From Marinobacter xestospongiae (GTDB taxonomy: Bacteria > Pseudomonadota > Gammaproteobacteria > Pseudomonadales > Oleiphilaceae), in the NCBI RefSeq assembly GCF_023156385.1, contig NZ_JAKZAK010000019.1:1-64000 (forward strand): a stretch of 64,000 bases of DNA, in the 5' to 3' direction. A program made the position numbers and the translations under genes. This document shows, in pieces, positions 42,025-49,755 of the stretch (positions within the stretch are counted from its first letter, which is position 1; every line of letters begins with the position of its first letter). A model generated the notes under the pieces. It was not told where the DNA came from. It did not search any database and saw only the letters and a program-made list of their open reading frames with translations.

Positions 42025-43401
42025 TTAACAGGGAGCGGAAGGCCCTTCCGGGGTTTCAAGAAATTCAATGGCCTGACCTGACGGGCTGCCGACAAGTTGT
42101 TCATCGCGCACAACCGCCTGGCCGCGGACGACGGTATGGATGGGCCAGCCTGTGATGGTTTTGCCATGGTAAGGTGTCCAGCCACTGCGACTGGCAATCC
42201 AGCGGTTCTCAATCGTTCGTTGTGCGGCCAGATCGACCAGCGTCAGATCGGCATCGTACCCAACCGCGATGCGTCCTTTACCCTCGATCCCGAATACGCG
42301 CGCCGGCCCGGCACTGGTCAGATCGACCAGTCGCCGCAGGCTGAGGCGACCGGCATGAACGTGATCCAGCATCACCGGTAACAGGGTCTGGACGCCCGTC
42401 ATGCCGCTGGGGGATTGCGGATAGGGTTGTGCCTTTTCCGCCAGGGTGTGAGGCGCATGATCACTGCCGATTACATCCACGATGCCCTCGCGAATCGCCT
42501 GCCATAACGCCTCCTGATGGCGCTGTTGCCGAACCGGTGGGTTCATCTGCGCCAGGCTTCCGAGGCGCTGGTAGCACTCGGGTGCGGTCAGGGTCAGGTG
42601 ATGCGGTGTCACTTCCACCGTTACCCGGCGTTTGTGCCGCGCCAGGTATCGCAATTCCTCGGCGGTGGAGACATGCAGAACATGCAGGCGACGCCCTGCC
42701 TCCTCGGCCATGGCCACGATGCGTTTTGTCGCCAGCAGCGCAGAGTCGACGTCTCGCCATTGCGGGTGCTGGCAGACATCGCCGCTGGCTTCGACAATCG
42801 ATTTGCGCTGCCGCAGCCGGGCCTCGTCTTCGGCATGCACGGCCAGACGCCGGCGTCCATGTCGCAGAATGCGGCGCAACACCGCGTCGTCGTCCGCCAG
42901 CAGGTCGCCAAACGAACTGCCCATGAACACTTTGACACCGGCACACCCGGGCAGGGCCTCCAGTCGCTCAAGCTGGCCGGCGTTGACTCCGGAACCGCCG
43001 ATGTAGAATGCGTAATCACACCAGCTCCGATCCTTGGCTGCGTCCAGTTTGGCCTGCAGATCCGCCTGCCCCAGTGTCAACGGGTTGGTATTCGGCATCT
43101 CGAAAACTGCGGTGACACCGCCCAGTACCGCCCCCCGGGTTCCGGCTTCAAGATCTTCCTTGTGGGTCAGGCCCGGCTCGCGGAAATGGACCTGGCTGTC
43201 AATCACGCCCGGCAAAATGTGCAGCCCCTGCGCCTCAATCGTCGACCTGGCGGTCCATCGGTGCCGCAGTGATCCGATGGCCACAATGCGGCCGTCGCGG
43301 CTGGCGATGTCTGCCGTTTCGGCGCCATTGGGCGTTATGACCGTGCCGCCGACAACCAGAAGGTCGGCGTGCTGTTGCAGGGGCTGTGTCGCTGTGCTCA
43401 T
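42025..43401 (-). CDS. Dihydroorotase-like amidohydrolase, Zur-linked paralog
   Basis: 458-aa amidohydrolase of the dihydroorotase class (pyrimidine synthesis), matching the PyrC2/PyrQ paralogs found with folE2 and gamma-carbonic anhydrase in pseudomonad Zur clusters. Motifs: [61 protein letters not shown] and IGSDHAPH. The first His of the usual HxH metal pair is Gln (SQVH). Start at 43401; 28 extra residues in the longer frame overlap the carbonic anhydrase gene. Allantoinase-like activity is an alternative. Confidence 0.87.
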   Translation of the reverse strand: MSTATQPLQQHADLLVVGGTVITPNGAETADIASRDGRIVAIGSLRHRWTARSTIEAQGLHILPGVIDSQVHFREPGLTHKEDLEAGTRGAVLGGVTAVFEMPNTNPLTLGQADLQAKLDAAKDRSWCDYAFYIGGSGVNAGQLERLEALPGCAGVKVFMGSSFGDLLADDDAVLRRILRHGRRRLAVHAEDEARLRQRKSIVEASGDVCQHPQWRDVDSALLATKRIVAMAEEAGRRLHVLHVSTAEELRYLARHKRRVTVEVTPHHLTLTAPECYQRLGSLAQMNPPVRQQRHQEALWQAIREGIVDVIGSDHAPHTLAEKAQPYPQSPSGMTGVQTLLPVMLDHVHAGRLSLRRLVDLTSAGPARVFGIEGKGRIAVGYDADLTLVDLAAQRTIENRWIASRSGWTPYHGKTITGWPIHTVVRGQAVVRDEQLVGSPSGQAIEFLETPEGPSAPC

Positions 43402-43423
43402 GGTGACGGTTCCCGGTCCCGAC

Positions 43424-43984
43424 TCAGAATTCGTTCTGGATAAGCTTGTAACCACGCACCAAGTCGTTATTGGTTCGTGCGACATCTTCGGAAAACTCGC
43501 TGGCGGACACGGAAACCTGGGGCAGGGAGGTTAGATCGGTGCTTTTGCCGATCTGCGTCGTGGAACGGACATAGAACCCCGGGGGCAGGTGGCAGCCATC
43601 CACCACGGCGTTATGACGCACCACACAGCGGTCCTCCACCGTACAGTTGAAGAGCACGCTGTTGAATCCGATAAAGACGCCGTTTCCGACCGTGCAGGGG
43701 CCATGCACGATGGCCCGGTGGGCGATGGAGGTGTGTTGCCCTATGGTCACTCTGGCGCCGGACTTGGAATGAATGACCACGCCATCCTGGATGTTGGAGT
43801 GTGCTCCGATCACAATCGGGTCGATGTGCCCATCGCCATCCATTTCATCCGCACGTATCACGGCATAGGGCCCAATAAAAACATTGGCCTCAACGATAAC
43901 CAATCCACACAGGATGGCGGTGGGATCGACAAAGGCATCGGGGTGAACCTGAGGCAGGTCGCCGCGAGGGTTCTTGCGAATCAT
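43424..43984 (-). CDS. Gamma-class carbonic anhydrase-like protein
   Basis: 186-aa left-handed beta-helix protein with hexapeptide repeats (VIVEANVFIGPYAVIRAD, GAHSNIQDGVVIHSKSG). The three metal His are present (VVIH, then IAHRAIVHG). Gamma carbonic anhydrases hydrate CO2 and work with iron or cobalt as well as zinc, which suits backup of zinc beta-class enzymes. It lies in the Zur operon between the small protein and the dihydroorotase paralog. Confidence 0.9.
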   Translation of the reverse strand: MIRKNPRGDLPQVHPDAFVDPTAILCGLVIVEANVFIGPYAVIRADEMDGDGHIDPIVIGAHSNIQDGVVIHSKSGARVTIGQHTSIAHRAIVHGPCTVGNGVFIGFNSVLFNCTVEDRCVVRHNAVVDGCHLPPGFYVRSTTQIGKSTDLTSLPQVSVSASEFSEDVARTNNDLVRGYKLIQNEF

Positions 43985-44010
43985 CCGGGGGTTCCTTGAT
44001 CGTGTGATTT

Positions 44011-44214
44011 TCAGAGTTCACGTCTGGCGCGCTCGAACCAGTCGAGCGTCCTCGCACGCTGTTCATCGCCATACAGCTGGACGAACTTGGCCGTCATGTG
44101 ATCTGTTGGCGTATTCAGCGCCCTGATTCGCGCTTCGATAAAGGGGCGTGTGAGTCGCTGGTCACAGATCACCGTGATGCAGTGTCGCCATTCTTCGTAA
44201 CTTTGAGGGATCAT
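44011..44214 (-). CDS. Small conserved-looking protein in the Zur operon
   Basis: 67 aa, no signal or membrane segment. Contains SYEEWRHCITVICDQRLTRPFIEARI then TDHMTAKFVQLYGDEQRARTLDWF, probably an all-helical fold with two Cys. I recall similar short proteins next to folE2 and dksA2 in pseudomonad zinc clusters, but assign no function. 26 bp before the carbonic anhydrase gene, 94 bp after the CysRS-like fragment. Confidence 0.7.
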   Translation of the reverse strand: MIPQSYEEWRHCITVICDQRLTRPFIEARIRALNTPTDHMTAKFVQLYGDEQRARTLDWFERARREL

Positions 44215-44308
44215 CAGGCGTTCTCCTTATGGGTGGGCTGCGATGGCATTTGTCACGTCTCGGCATTGCCCGCGCCGACTATGGCCACATCCTGACGCTC
44301 AGGATGGT

Positions 44309-44782
44309 TCATCCCTGCAGGTCTCCGGCCCGATGCCAACGCGCGCCTTCGGGGGTGTCTTCAATCAGCGCACCGTTCTGGTCCAGCATCGTTCTCAGCG
44401 CATCTGCACGGGCGAAGTCGCGCTGATCACGGGCCTCCTGCCGCTGGCGGAGCATCGTCTCAATACGCTCGGGTGACAGTTGGTCGGCGTCGGATTCGGC
44501 GTGTTTTCCACGTAACTCACGGACCGCCTGGTGTGCGGGGCGCTGCAGCAAACCAAGCATGGCTGCCGACGACCGGAATGTGCGCGCCGCCGCCTGTGCC
44601 AGCTCATCCGTTTCGGCGGCTTCCAGCCGATGGCAAAGTTCATGCAGCCGTTTCAGGGCCCGGGAAACGTTCAGGTCATCCCGCAGGGCGGCCACAGCCT
44701 CTGGGTCGGGCAGAGCTGGACCCTGTCCGTTGCCATCAGCGGCTCCCCTGATACTCAGCACTGGCGGCGGCAACGGCGTCAT
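44309..44782 (-). CDS. Stand-alone C-terminal domain of cysteinyl-tRNA synthetase
   Basis: 157-aa protein matching only the C-terminal third of CysRS: the DALR-type helical domain (VAALRDDLNVSRALKRLHELCHRLE) and the extreme C-terminal tail (QEARDQRDFARADALRTML then EDTPEGARWHR). The catalytic Rossmann domain with HIGH, KMSKS and the zinc site is absent, and the upstream DNA is occupied by folE2 in another frame. Its ATG lies 47 bp inside the end of folE2. Zur clusters elsewhere can carry a whole CysRS paralog; this may be its remnant or a separate tRNA-binding protein. No internal stop is seen. Confidence 0.75.
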   Translation of the reverse strand: MTPLPPPVLSIRGAADGNGQGPALPDPEAVAALRDDLNVSRALKRLHELCHRLEAAETDELAQAAARTFRSSAAMLGLLQRPAHQAVRELRGKHAESDADQLSPERIETMLRQRQEARDQRDFARADALRTMLDQNGALIEDTPEGARWHRAGDLQG

Positions 44783-45650
44783 GAGAGTGCAGGCTTTCCA
44801 GGTGGCGAACGTGGGTGTGGAGGTTGTCGTAACGGCCGGACAGTGCGCTCTGGATGCGCCGTGCGGCATCCTCCACATACATCAGGTTCTGGCCATTGAG
44901 CGAGGCAAAGGCCTGCTCATCCACTCTTTTGACTGCGGTCTGGACCGGCGTTGCCAGGATGGCCTCGATCTGATCAATGAGCGCCATCAAGCCGAAGTCC
45001 CGGGCCGAGGCGGGAATGTTCACGCTCACGCTGGCTTCGCTGCGCTGGCTGTGGGGCGTGGCAAGCGTGGCATGCTGTTCCAGCCATACCGCCACATCCT
45101 CACTCTTGAGCCCGGTGTCTTCAGGAAAGGCGCTTCTGAAACCATCGGCGATCAGCTGCCGGGACAAGGCCGCCGAGCAGGGGCAGGTTGAGGAGTACTC
45201 CACCTGGACGGATGCGCTCAGTGAAAACGAACCCCGTTCCAGCCTTGCTTCAAGCTGAACCGGATACGCTTTCCAGCCCGCCAGATCCGATGAACGCAGT
45301 GCCGGGCGTCGGCTGAGGAGACTGAATTCCAGGGCCACCCGTGCGCCATCGGTATGGCAGTCCTGATGGCTATCAATCATCCGTTCCAGCAGCGCCCTGA
45401 GATCTCCGGGAGCCACGGTCTCCAGACGCGATGTTTGATCAAGCATGCTGTAGATGCGTGACATGTGGATGCCTTTCACGGTCACCCCCGGCAAGTTGAC
45501 CAGCGCGTCCACAACGGCGTGAACCGGTCCCGGGCAGCCAGGTTCAGACAGCTGCAGGGGCAGATCAATCCGGCTCATCCCGACCCATTCCAGCGGGGTG
45601 CGGATTGGCGACGTTTCGTTGCTGGCAACATCGGGCAGGTCTTTGTTCAT
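44736..45650 (-). CDS. folE2: GTP cyclohydrolase FolE2 (type IB)
   Basis: 304-aa COG1469 enzyme for the first step of folate (and queuosine) synthesis. Unlike FolE it does not depend on zinc and works with Mn or other metals. Motifs: PLEWVGMSRIDLPL, KGIHMSRIYSML, EYSSTCPCSAALSRQL (catalytic Cys region), TPHSQRSEASVSV and FASLNGQNLMYVEDAARR. First gene after the Zur box (start 136 bp from it). No clear ribosome binding site. Zur-controlled FolE2 is an established zinc-saving backup. Confidence 0.95.
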   Translation of the reverse strand: MNKDLPDVASNETSPIRTPLEWVGMSRIDLPLQLSEPGCPGPVHAVVDALVNLPGVTVKGIHMSRIYSMLDQTSRLETVAPGDLRALLERMIDSHQDCHTDGARVALEFSLLSRRPALRSSDLAGWKAYPVQLEARLERGSFSLSASVQVEYSSTCPCSAALSRQLIADGFRSAFPEDTGLKSEDVAVWLEQHATLATPHSQRSEASVSVNIPASARDFGLMALIDQIEAILATPVQTAVKRVDEQAFASLNGQNLMYVEDAARRIQSALSGRYDNLHTHVRHLESLHSHDAVAAASAEYQGSR

Positions 45651-45785
45651 GCTAAAGCTGTTGCGATCTCATGGAGGTAAACGGCTGTTCAGTATCCGCG
45701 GGGCAGGGCGGTAGAGGGTCGCAGGTGACGCTGCTTGCGGCCGAGCCTCGACCGCCCTGTGCTGATCTGATGTCAGGCTATAAGT

Positions 45786-45803
45786 GTTATGTTATAACAT
45801 TTC
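45786..45803. promoter_or_regulatory. Zur-box operator before folE2 operon
   Basis: GTTATGTTATAACATTTC contains the perfect 10-bp palindrome TGTTATAACA (45790-45799), the core of the gammaproteobacterial Zur consensus, 136 bp before folE2. Confidence 0.88.
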
Positions 45804-45878
45804 CTTGTGTTTGGAAACCCACCGCCCTTTATTGGCGCTCCCTTAGTCGGTCAGCGAATCCGCCGGGCCAGACAGCCG

Positions 45879-46247
45879 TTACTCCAGAATCGTCAGTCCG
45901 CCTTGGCTGATCGTTACGCTGGCGGTTGCAATCTCGCGTTCCACGTTGCTGGCTTCCCGCAGGCACTGAGCACGGAACAGCTCCGCTTTCTCGGGATTTT
46001 TCGCTTCCTGGTTCAGGCGACGACGCAACCACAACAGAACGTCGAGTGGCCGCTCGGGTGCGCCGTTGTGGTGGCAGGCATCGCGCAGCGCCAGAGCCGC
46101 GGCGATAAAGTGCCTCAGTTGCCTGATCGTGGTATCCCTGAAGACCAGCGGCAGGCTTGCGATCGCCAGTTCCGAGCGTGCATTCTCATAGCGCTGGGTG
46201 ATGGACTTTGGGGCGGAATCTGATCGCCCGCAGCGTTTGGCATCCAT
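45879..46247 (-). CDS. Hypothetical helical protein
   Basis: 122-aa soluble protein with an Arg-rich, helical make-up (SITQRYENARSELAIASLPL, RQLRHFIAAALALRDACH, PLDVLLWLRRRLNQEAKN). No family recognised. Start at 46247 with CAGGGATC upstream; 16 extra residues in the longer frame are unlikely. It lies upstream of the folE2 Zur box on the same strand and is divergent from the PrpD-type gene, sharing a promoter region with a Fur-like sequence. Confidence 0.65.
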   Translation of the reverse strand: MDAKRCGRSDSAPKSITQRYENARSELAIASLPLVFRDTTIRQLRHFIAAALALRDACHHNGAPERPLDVLLWLRRRLNQEAKNPEKAELFRAQCLREASNVEREIATASVTISQGGLTILE

Positions 46248-46320
46248 GGTTTGATCCCTGTTACTGAAGAGAAAATTTTGGCAGCCTCGGCACACTACTT
46301 TTTGAGAATACTAATGTACA

Positions 46321-46339
46321 TGAAAATCATTAACATCAA
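46321..46339. promoter_or_regulatory. Fur-like site between the hypothetical gene and prpD-type gene
   Basis: TGAAAATCATTAACATCAA has the AT-rich hexamer pattern of a degenerate Fur box in the divergent promoter region, 96 bp before the PrpD-type gene. Weak evidence. Confidence 0.3.
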
Positions 46340-46434
46340 TACTGTGGCAGCTTCGCTTCGGCAACCGCTGTCGGCGCTCCGGCCAAAATGAGCGCTACGG
46401 CGTTATTGTTCAATTCAACAAAGGAGAGATTTCC

Positions 46435-48000
46435 ATGGCGACGACGATTCACAGTGTCAGAGCAGAAAACCAGAGCGGCGATCTTGCGCGTCATGATCAA
46501 CTGGCATGGAAGCTGGCCGAGCTGGCCACTCAGGCCAAGTCACAACCGCTTGATGCGGCGTCCGTCGAAATGGCGAAAAACCGCATCATTGACAATGCCG
46601 CTATTGCCCTCGGTGCCGCCAATGAGCGAGCCGTGGTGGTGGCTCGTGGCGAAGGGCGGCTGGTTGCTGGTGCCGGCAAGGCCACAATCTGGGGGCTGAA
46701 AGGGGGCTTCCATCCGTTGGCGGCGGCGTTTGCCAATGCCGTGGCGGTCCGCTTTCTGGACAATGATGACACGTATCTGGCGGCGGAATACTCCCATCCA
46801 GACGACAACATCTCGCCCGTTATTGCGGCGGCTCAGCAAGCGGGTGTGTCCGGCGAGGATCTACTTCGTGGCATCATCGTGGCGTATGAGGTGCACGTTG
46901 CCCTTGTTGGTACCGGTAACGGCACCGGCATCTGTCTGCACAAGCACAAAGTCGATCACATTACCCATATTGCGGCGGGCACTGCGGCGGGCATTTCATC
47001 CATGCTGGGGCTGTCCACGGAGCAGGCGTATCACGCCATCAACTTCGCTGTGCACAACGCCATTTCCTCACGTCAGTCGCGTAAGGGGGATATCGGTGCT
47101 CAGAAAGAATTCGTACCGGGCTTTTCCGCTGAAATCGCACTCAAAGCCGTGCATCATGCGATGCACAATCTGAAAGGACCGAATCCGGTGTATGAGGGGG
47201 TGGACAGCATCATCCGCCGCTTCCTGGATGGCCGGGACAACCCCGAGGCGGTGTACAGGGTTGAGCTGAACGATCCCGCCCAGGCACCGATGCGCAATAT
47301 CCTCAAAACCTACCCTAAACAGCACGCCTTCGAATACCAGGGACAGGCGATCATTGACCTGGCGCTGCAAATGCGTGAGCAACTGCCACGGGATGCCAGC
47401 GGCAACGTCGACATGGCGCAAATCGCAAACATCGTGCTTCAAACCAGCCACCATACCCATCATGTGATTGGTACAGACGCGAATGATCCACAGAAGATCG
47501 ATCCCGATTCGCCGCGTGGCACGCTCGACCACAGCATAATGTTCGCGATTGCACGGTGTATCCAGACCGGAGAATTCCACAAGGACCGCGCCTACCAGAT
47601 GACAGCGGATGAGAAGGTCGCTCTACGCAGCCTGATGATGAAGATCGAGACCCGGTTTGATCAGCACTGGGAAGATCTCTATCACGATCAGGACCCCAAT
47701 GTTCAGGCATACGGCGGCCGCATGACGATCACCACCAAAGACGGCGAGACGATCACCGACGAAAAAACCCGTGCCAATGCCCACCCTGGTGGCGATACCC
47801 CATGGCAGCGCCCGGACTACATCGCCAAGCTTGAGGATTACACGGCAGGCCTTGTAAGCGATGCCGAGCGCAACCGGTTCCTGGCACAGGTCGATCGACT
47901 GGAGCAGCTGTCAGGCGAGCAACTGATGGAGGTGAACCTGGTCGCCGATCAAGCCAGCCTGATTGTCCCTGAGACCATCGGAATTCTTGACCCGCAGTAG
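46435..48000 (+). CDS. MmgE/PrpD family dehydratase (2-methylcitrate dehydratase-like)
   Basis: 521-aa member of the MmgE/PrpD family, which dehydrates 2-methylcitrate (propionate degradation) or citrate without an Fe-S cluster. Motifs: MAKNRIIDNAAIALGAAN, RFLDNDDTYLAAEYSHPDDN, HKHKVDHITHIAAGTAAG, SRQSRKGDIGAQKEFVPG and EKTRANAHPGGDTPWQRP. AAGGAGAG precedes the ATG. No prpB, prpC or acnD neighbours are present, so it is an orphan copy. Codons are less GC-rich than in neighbouring genes. It may replace an iron-dependent dehydratase under metal stress, but the substrate is not proven. Confidence 0.88.
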   Translation: MATTIHSVRAENQSGDLARHDQLAWKLAELATQAKSQPLDAASVEMAKNRIIDNAAIALGAANERAVVVARGEGRLVAGAGKATIWGLKGGFHPLAAAFANAVAVRFLDNDDTYLAAEYSHPDDNISPVIAAAQQAGVSGEDLLRGIIVAYEVHVALVGTGNGTGICLHKHKVDHITHIAAGTAAGISSMLGLSTEQAYHAINFAVHNAISSRQSRKGDIGAQKEFVPGFSAEIALKAVHHAMHNLKGPNPVYEGVDSIIRRFLDGRDNPEAVYRVELNDPAQAPMRNILKTYPKQHAFEYQGQAIIDLALQMREQLPRDASGNVDMAQIANIVLQTSHHTHHVIGTDANDPQKIDPDSPRGTLDHSIMFAIARCIQTGEFHKDRAYQMTADEKVALRSLMMKIETRFDQHWEDLYHDQDPNVQAYGGRMTITTKDGETITDEKTRANAHPGGDTPWQRPDYIAKLEDYTAGLVSDAERNRFLAQVDRLEQLSGEQLMEVNLVADQASLIVPETIGILDPQ

Positions 48001-48155
48001 TGCTGCGCGGAGTTACCACCGCTACCCGGCCAAGTCCCGCAAACTGGGTGGATGACCGCTCAGTTGCGGGCAGCGTGGCCTGACATCGCCATATCTGCGC
48101 AGTCAATCCGCCGGCAGGCCTGAGAAAATCATTGTTAATCGAACTTACTTGTTAG

Positions 48156-48181
48156 TTTAAATGCTAAAAGTTATCATTACC
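48156..48181. promoter_or_regulatory. Fur-like region before the ECF sigma gene
   Basis: An AT-rich stretch with AAAGTTATCATTACC, resembling part of a Fur box, ends 17 bases before the sigma factor start. Consistent with iron control of FecI-type sigma genes, but the match is partial. Confidence 0.4.
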
Positions 48182-48197
48182 GTCTCGTCATAACGAT

Positions 48198-48767
48198 GTG
48201 GTAGTCCCCATGGTCCCTGGCCACCCCAATTCCCACGACAGCTGTGCTCTGAATCCAGGCCGAGAGATAGAAACCCTTTATCGGGAGCACCAGCCCTGGT
48301 TGCGGAACTGGCTCAGGGGCAAGCTTGGCTGCCCCGCCGATGCCAGCGACCTGAGCCAGGACAGCTTCCTCCGCCTGTTGACCGTGGACCTGTCGTTGTT
48401 GCAGGAGCCCAGGGCCTACCTGCTGGTCATCGCCAACCGGTTGATGATCAATCGCCATCGGCGCCGGCAGCTTGAGGCAGACGTTCTGCGCCAGGTCGCC
48501 CACACCGTTGAGACCCAGAATCAGCAGGGGCCGGCAGAAATCGTCGCAGCGCGGGATCTGCTGCACCAGGTGCTGATGATGCTTACCGAGGAACTGCCGG
48601 ACAAACCCCGTAAGGCTTTTCTTTGGGCCCGCACCGAGGGCATGAGCTACCGCGAGATAGCCGAACGCCTCGACGTATCCCAGAGCAGTGTCAAACAGTA
48701 CATTGCCAGGGCCCTGGTCCACTGCCACGCCCGCCTCTACGATGACTTCCGGGATCACGGCCAATGA
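48198..48767 (+). CDS. FecI-type ECF sigma factor
   Basis: 189-aa sigma-70 family protein of the FecI (iron-starvation) class. Region 2: IETLYREHQPWLRNWLRGKL then DASDLSQDSFLRLL and YLLVIANRLMINRHRR. Region 4: ELPDKPRKAFLWARTEGMSYREIAERLDVSQSSVKQYIARAL. Start is uncertain: GTG at 48198 or ATG at 48210, neither with a strong ribosome binding site. Its stop overlaps the anti-sigma start (ATGA). It should direct transcription of the following receptor gene. Confidence 0.92.
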   Translation: MVVPMVPGHPNSHDSCALNPGREIETLYREHQPWLRNWLRGKLGCPADASDLSQDSFLRLLTVDLSLLQEPRAYLLVIANRLMINRHRRRQLEADVLRQVAHTVETQNQQGPAEIVAARDLLHQVLMMLTEELPDKPRKAFLWARTEGMSYREIAERLDVSQSSVKQYIARALVHCHARLYDDFRDHGQ

Positions 48768-49666
48768 GTGAGATGAATACCATCCGGGAGCAGGCCGCCG
48801 AGTGGCTGATCTATCTCGATGCGGGCGGCCCCGGCGATCTCAACCGGGACCCGGGATTCCGCGAGTGGCTCGAGCAGGACCCCAGACATCCGCGCGTGTT
48901 CCAGCAAATGCAGCAACTGTGGTCGGGGGCCAGCCCCGTGCCTTCACCATCTCGCCTTGGGCGGGCGTTTGGCACTGTGGGTCTTTGCCTGCTGCTGGCT
49001 GTCTGTGGCGTGCAACTGCCCTGGCAAACCTGGCGGGCGGATTACCGCAGCGACGTTGGTGAAGTGGTCAGCTATCAGCTTGCCGATGGCAGTCGACTCA
49101 CGCTGAATACCAACAGCGCCGTCAACGTGGACTTCGAGCAGGGCCGGCTCCACATCGAGCTGATCCGGGGCGAGGTGTTGGCGGATGTGGAATCGGACCC
49201 CGAGCGCCCGTTTGTCGTTGCCACCAGCAACGTGTCGGCGGAAGCCCTTGGGACGCTTTATAGTGTGCAGCACCACGACGACCACAGCCGGGTCACCGTG
49301 TACGAATCACGGGTGCGGGTGACCCGCCCGGGCACCAACGAATCACTGCAGCTGTCGGCTGGACAGTGGGCCAGGGTGGGCGTCGACATCCAGTCCGGCA
49401 CTGGAACCTTGCCCGCCACTCCGGACTGGAGTCGTCATCAGTTGATCTTCAACGGCGCATCCCTCAAGAGCGTGGTTGAGCGGCTGGGGCATTATCATCC
49501 CGGCGTGCTGATGTTGAGTGACGCTCTGGCCTCTGGCTCCCGACGCTTCACCGGGGCGCTGCCCACCGATGACAGTGAGGCGGCACTGGCGCTGCTCGCC
49601 GCGTCACTGAAGATCGACATCGGCGGCTTGCCGCCCTATGTCGTGTACCTGGACGAAGCCCCCTGA
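48764..49666 (+). CDS. FecR-type anti-sigma / sigma regulator
   Basis: 300-aa inner-membrane regulator. N-terminal DUF4880 (EQAAEWLIYLDAGGP then FREWLEQDPRHPRVFQQMQQLW), one transmembrane helix (FGTVGLCLLLAVCGVQL), a FecR domain (SYQLADGSRLTLNTNSAVNVDF, LIRGEVLADVESDPERPFVV) and a C-terminal STN-like region (LIFNGASLKSVVERLGHYH). It relays the signal from the receptor STN domain to the sigma factor. 4-bp overlap with the sigma gene. Confidence 0.92.
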   Translation: MSEMNTIREQAAEWLIYLDAGGPGDLNRDPGFREWLEQDPRHPRVFQQMQQLWSGASPVPSPSRLGRAFGTVGLCLLLAVCGVQLPWQTWRADYRSDVGEVVSYQLADGSRLTLNTNSAVNVDFEQGRLHIELIRGEVLADVESDPERPFVVATSNVSAEALGTLYSVQHHDDHSRVTVYESRVRVTRPGTNESLQLSAGQWARVGVDIQSGTGTLPATPDWSRHQLIFNGASLKSVVERLGHYHPGVLMLSDALASGSRRFTGALPTDDSEAALALLAASLKIDIGGLPPYVVYLDEAP

Positions 49667-49755
49667 AAAAAATTGTGGGTCGTGACTGCCCGATTCTCTG
49701 CCCCGATTGTCATTACCGGTAAAAACATCACTGAATGACAATCAGGAGCATTCCG

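Noticed and set aside
42429-43534. Several plus-strand ORFs opposite the dihydroorotase paralog
   Set aside because: They are antisense to a gene with all amidohydrolase motifs and have Arg/Pro/Ala-rich sequence without motifs.
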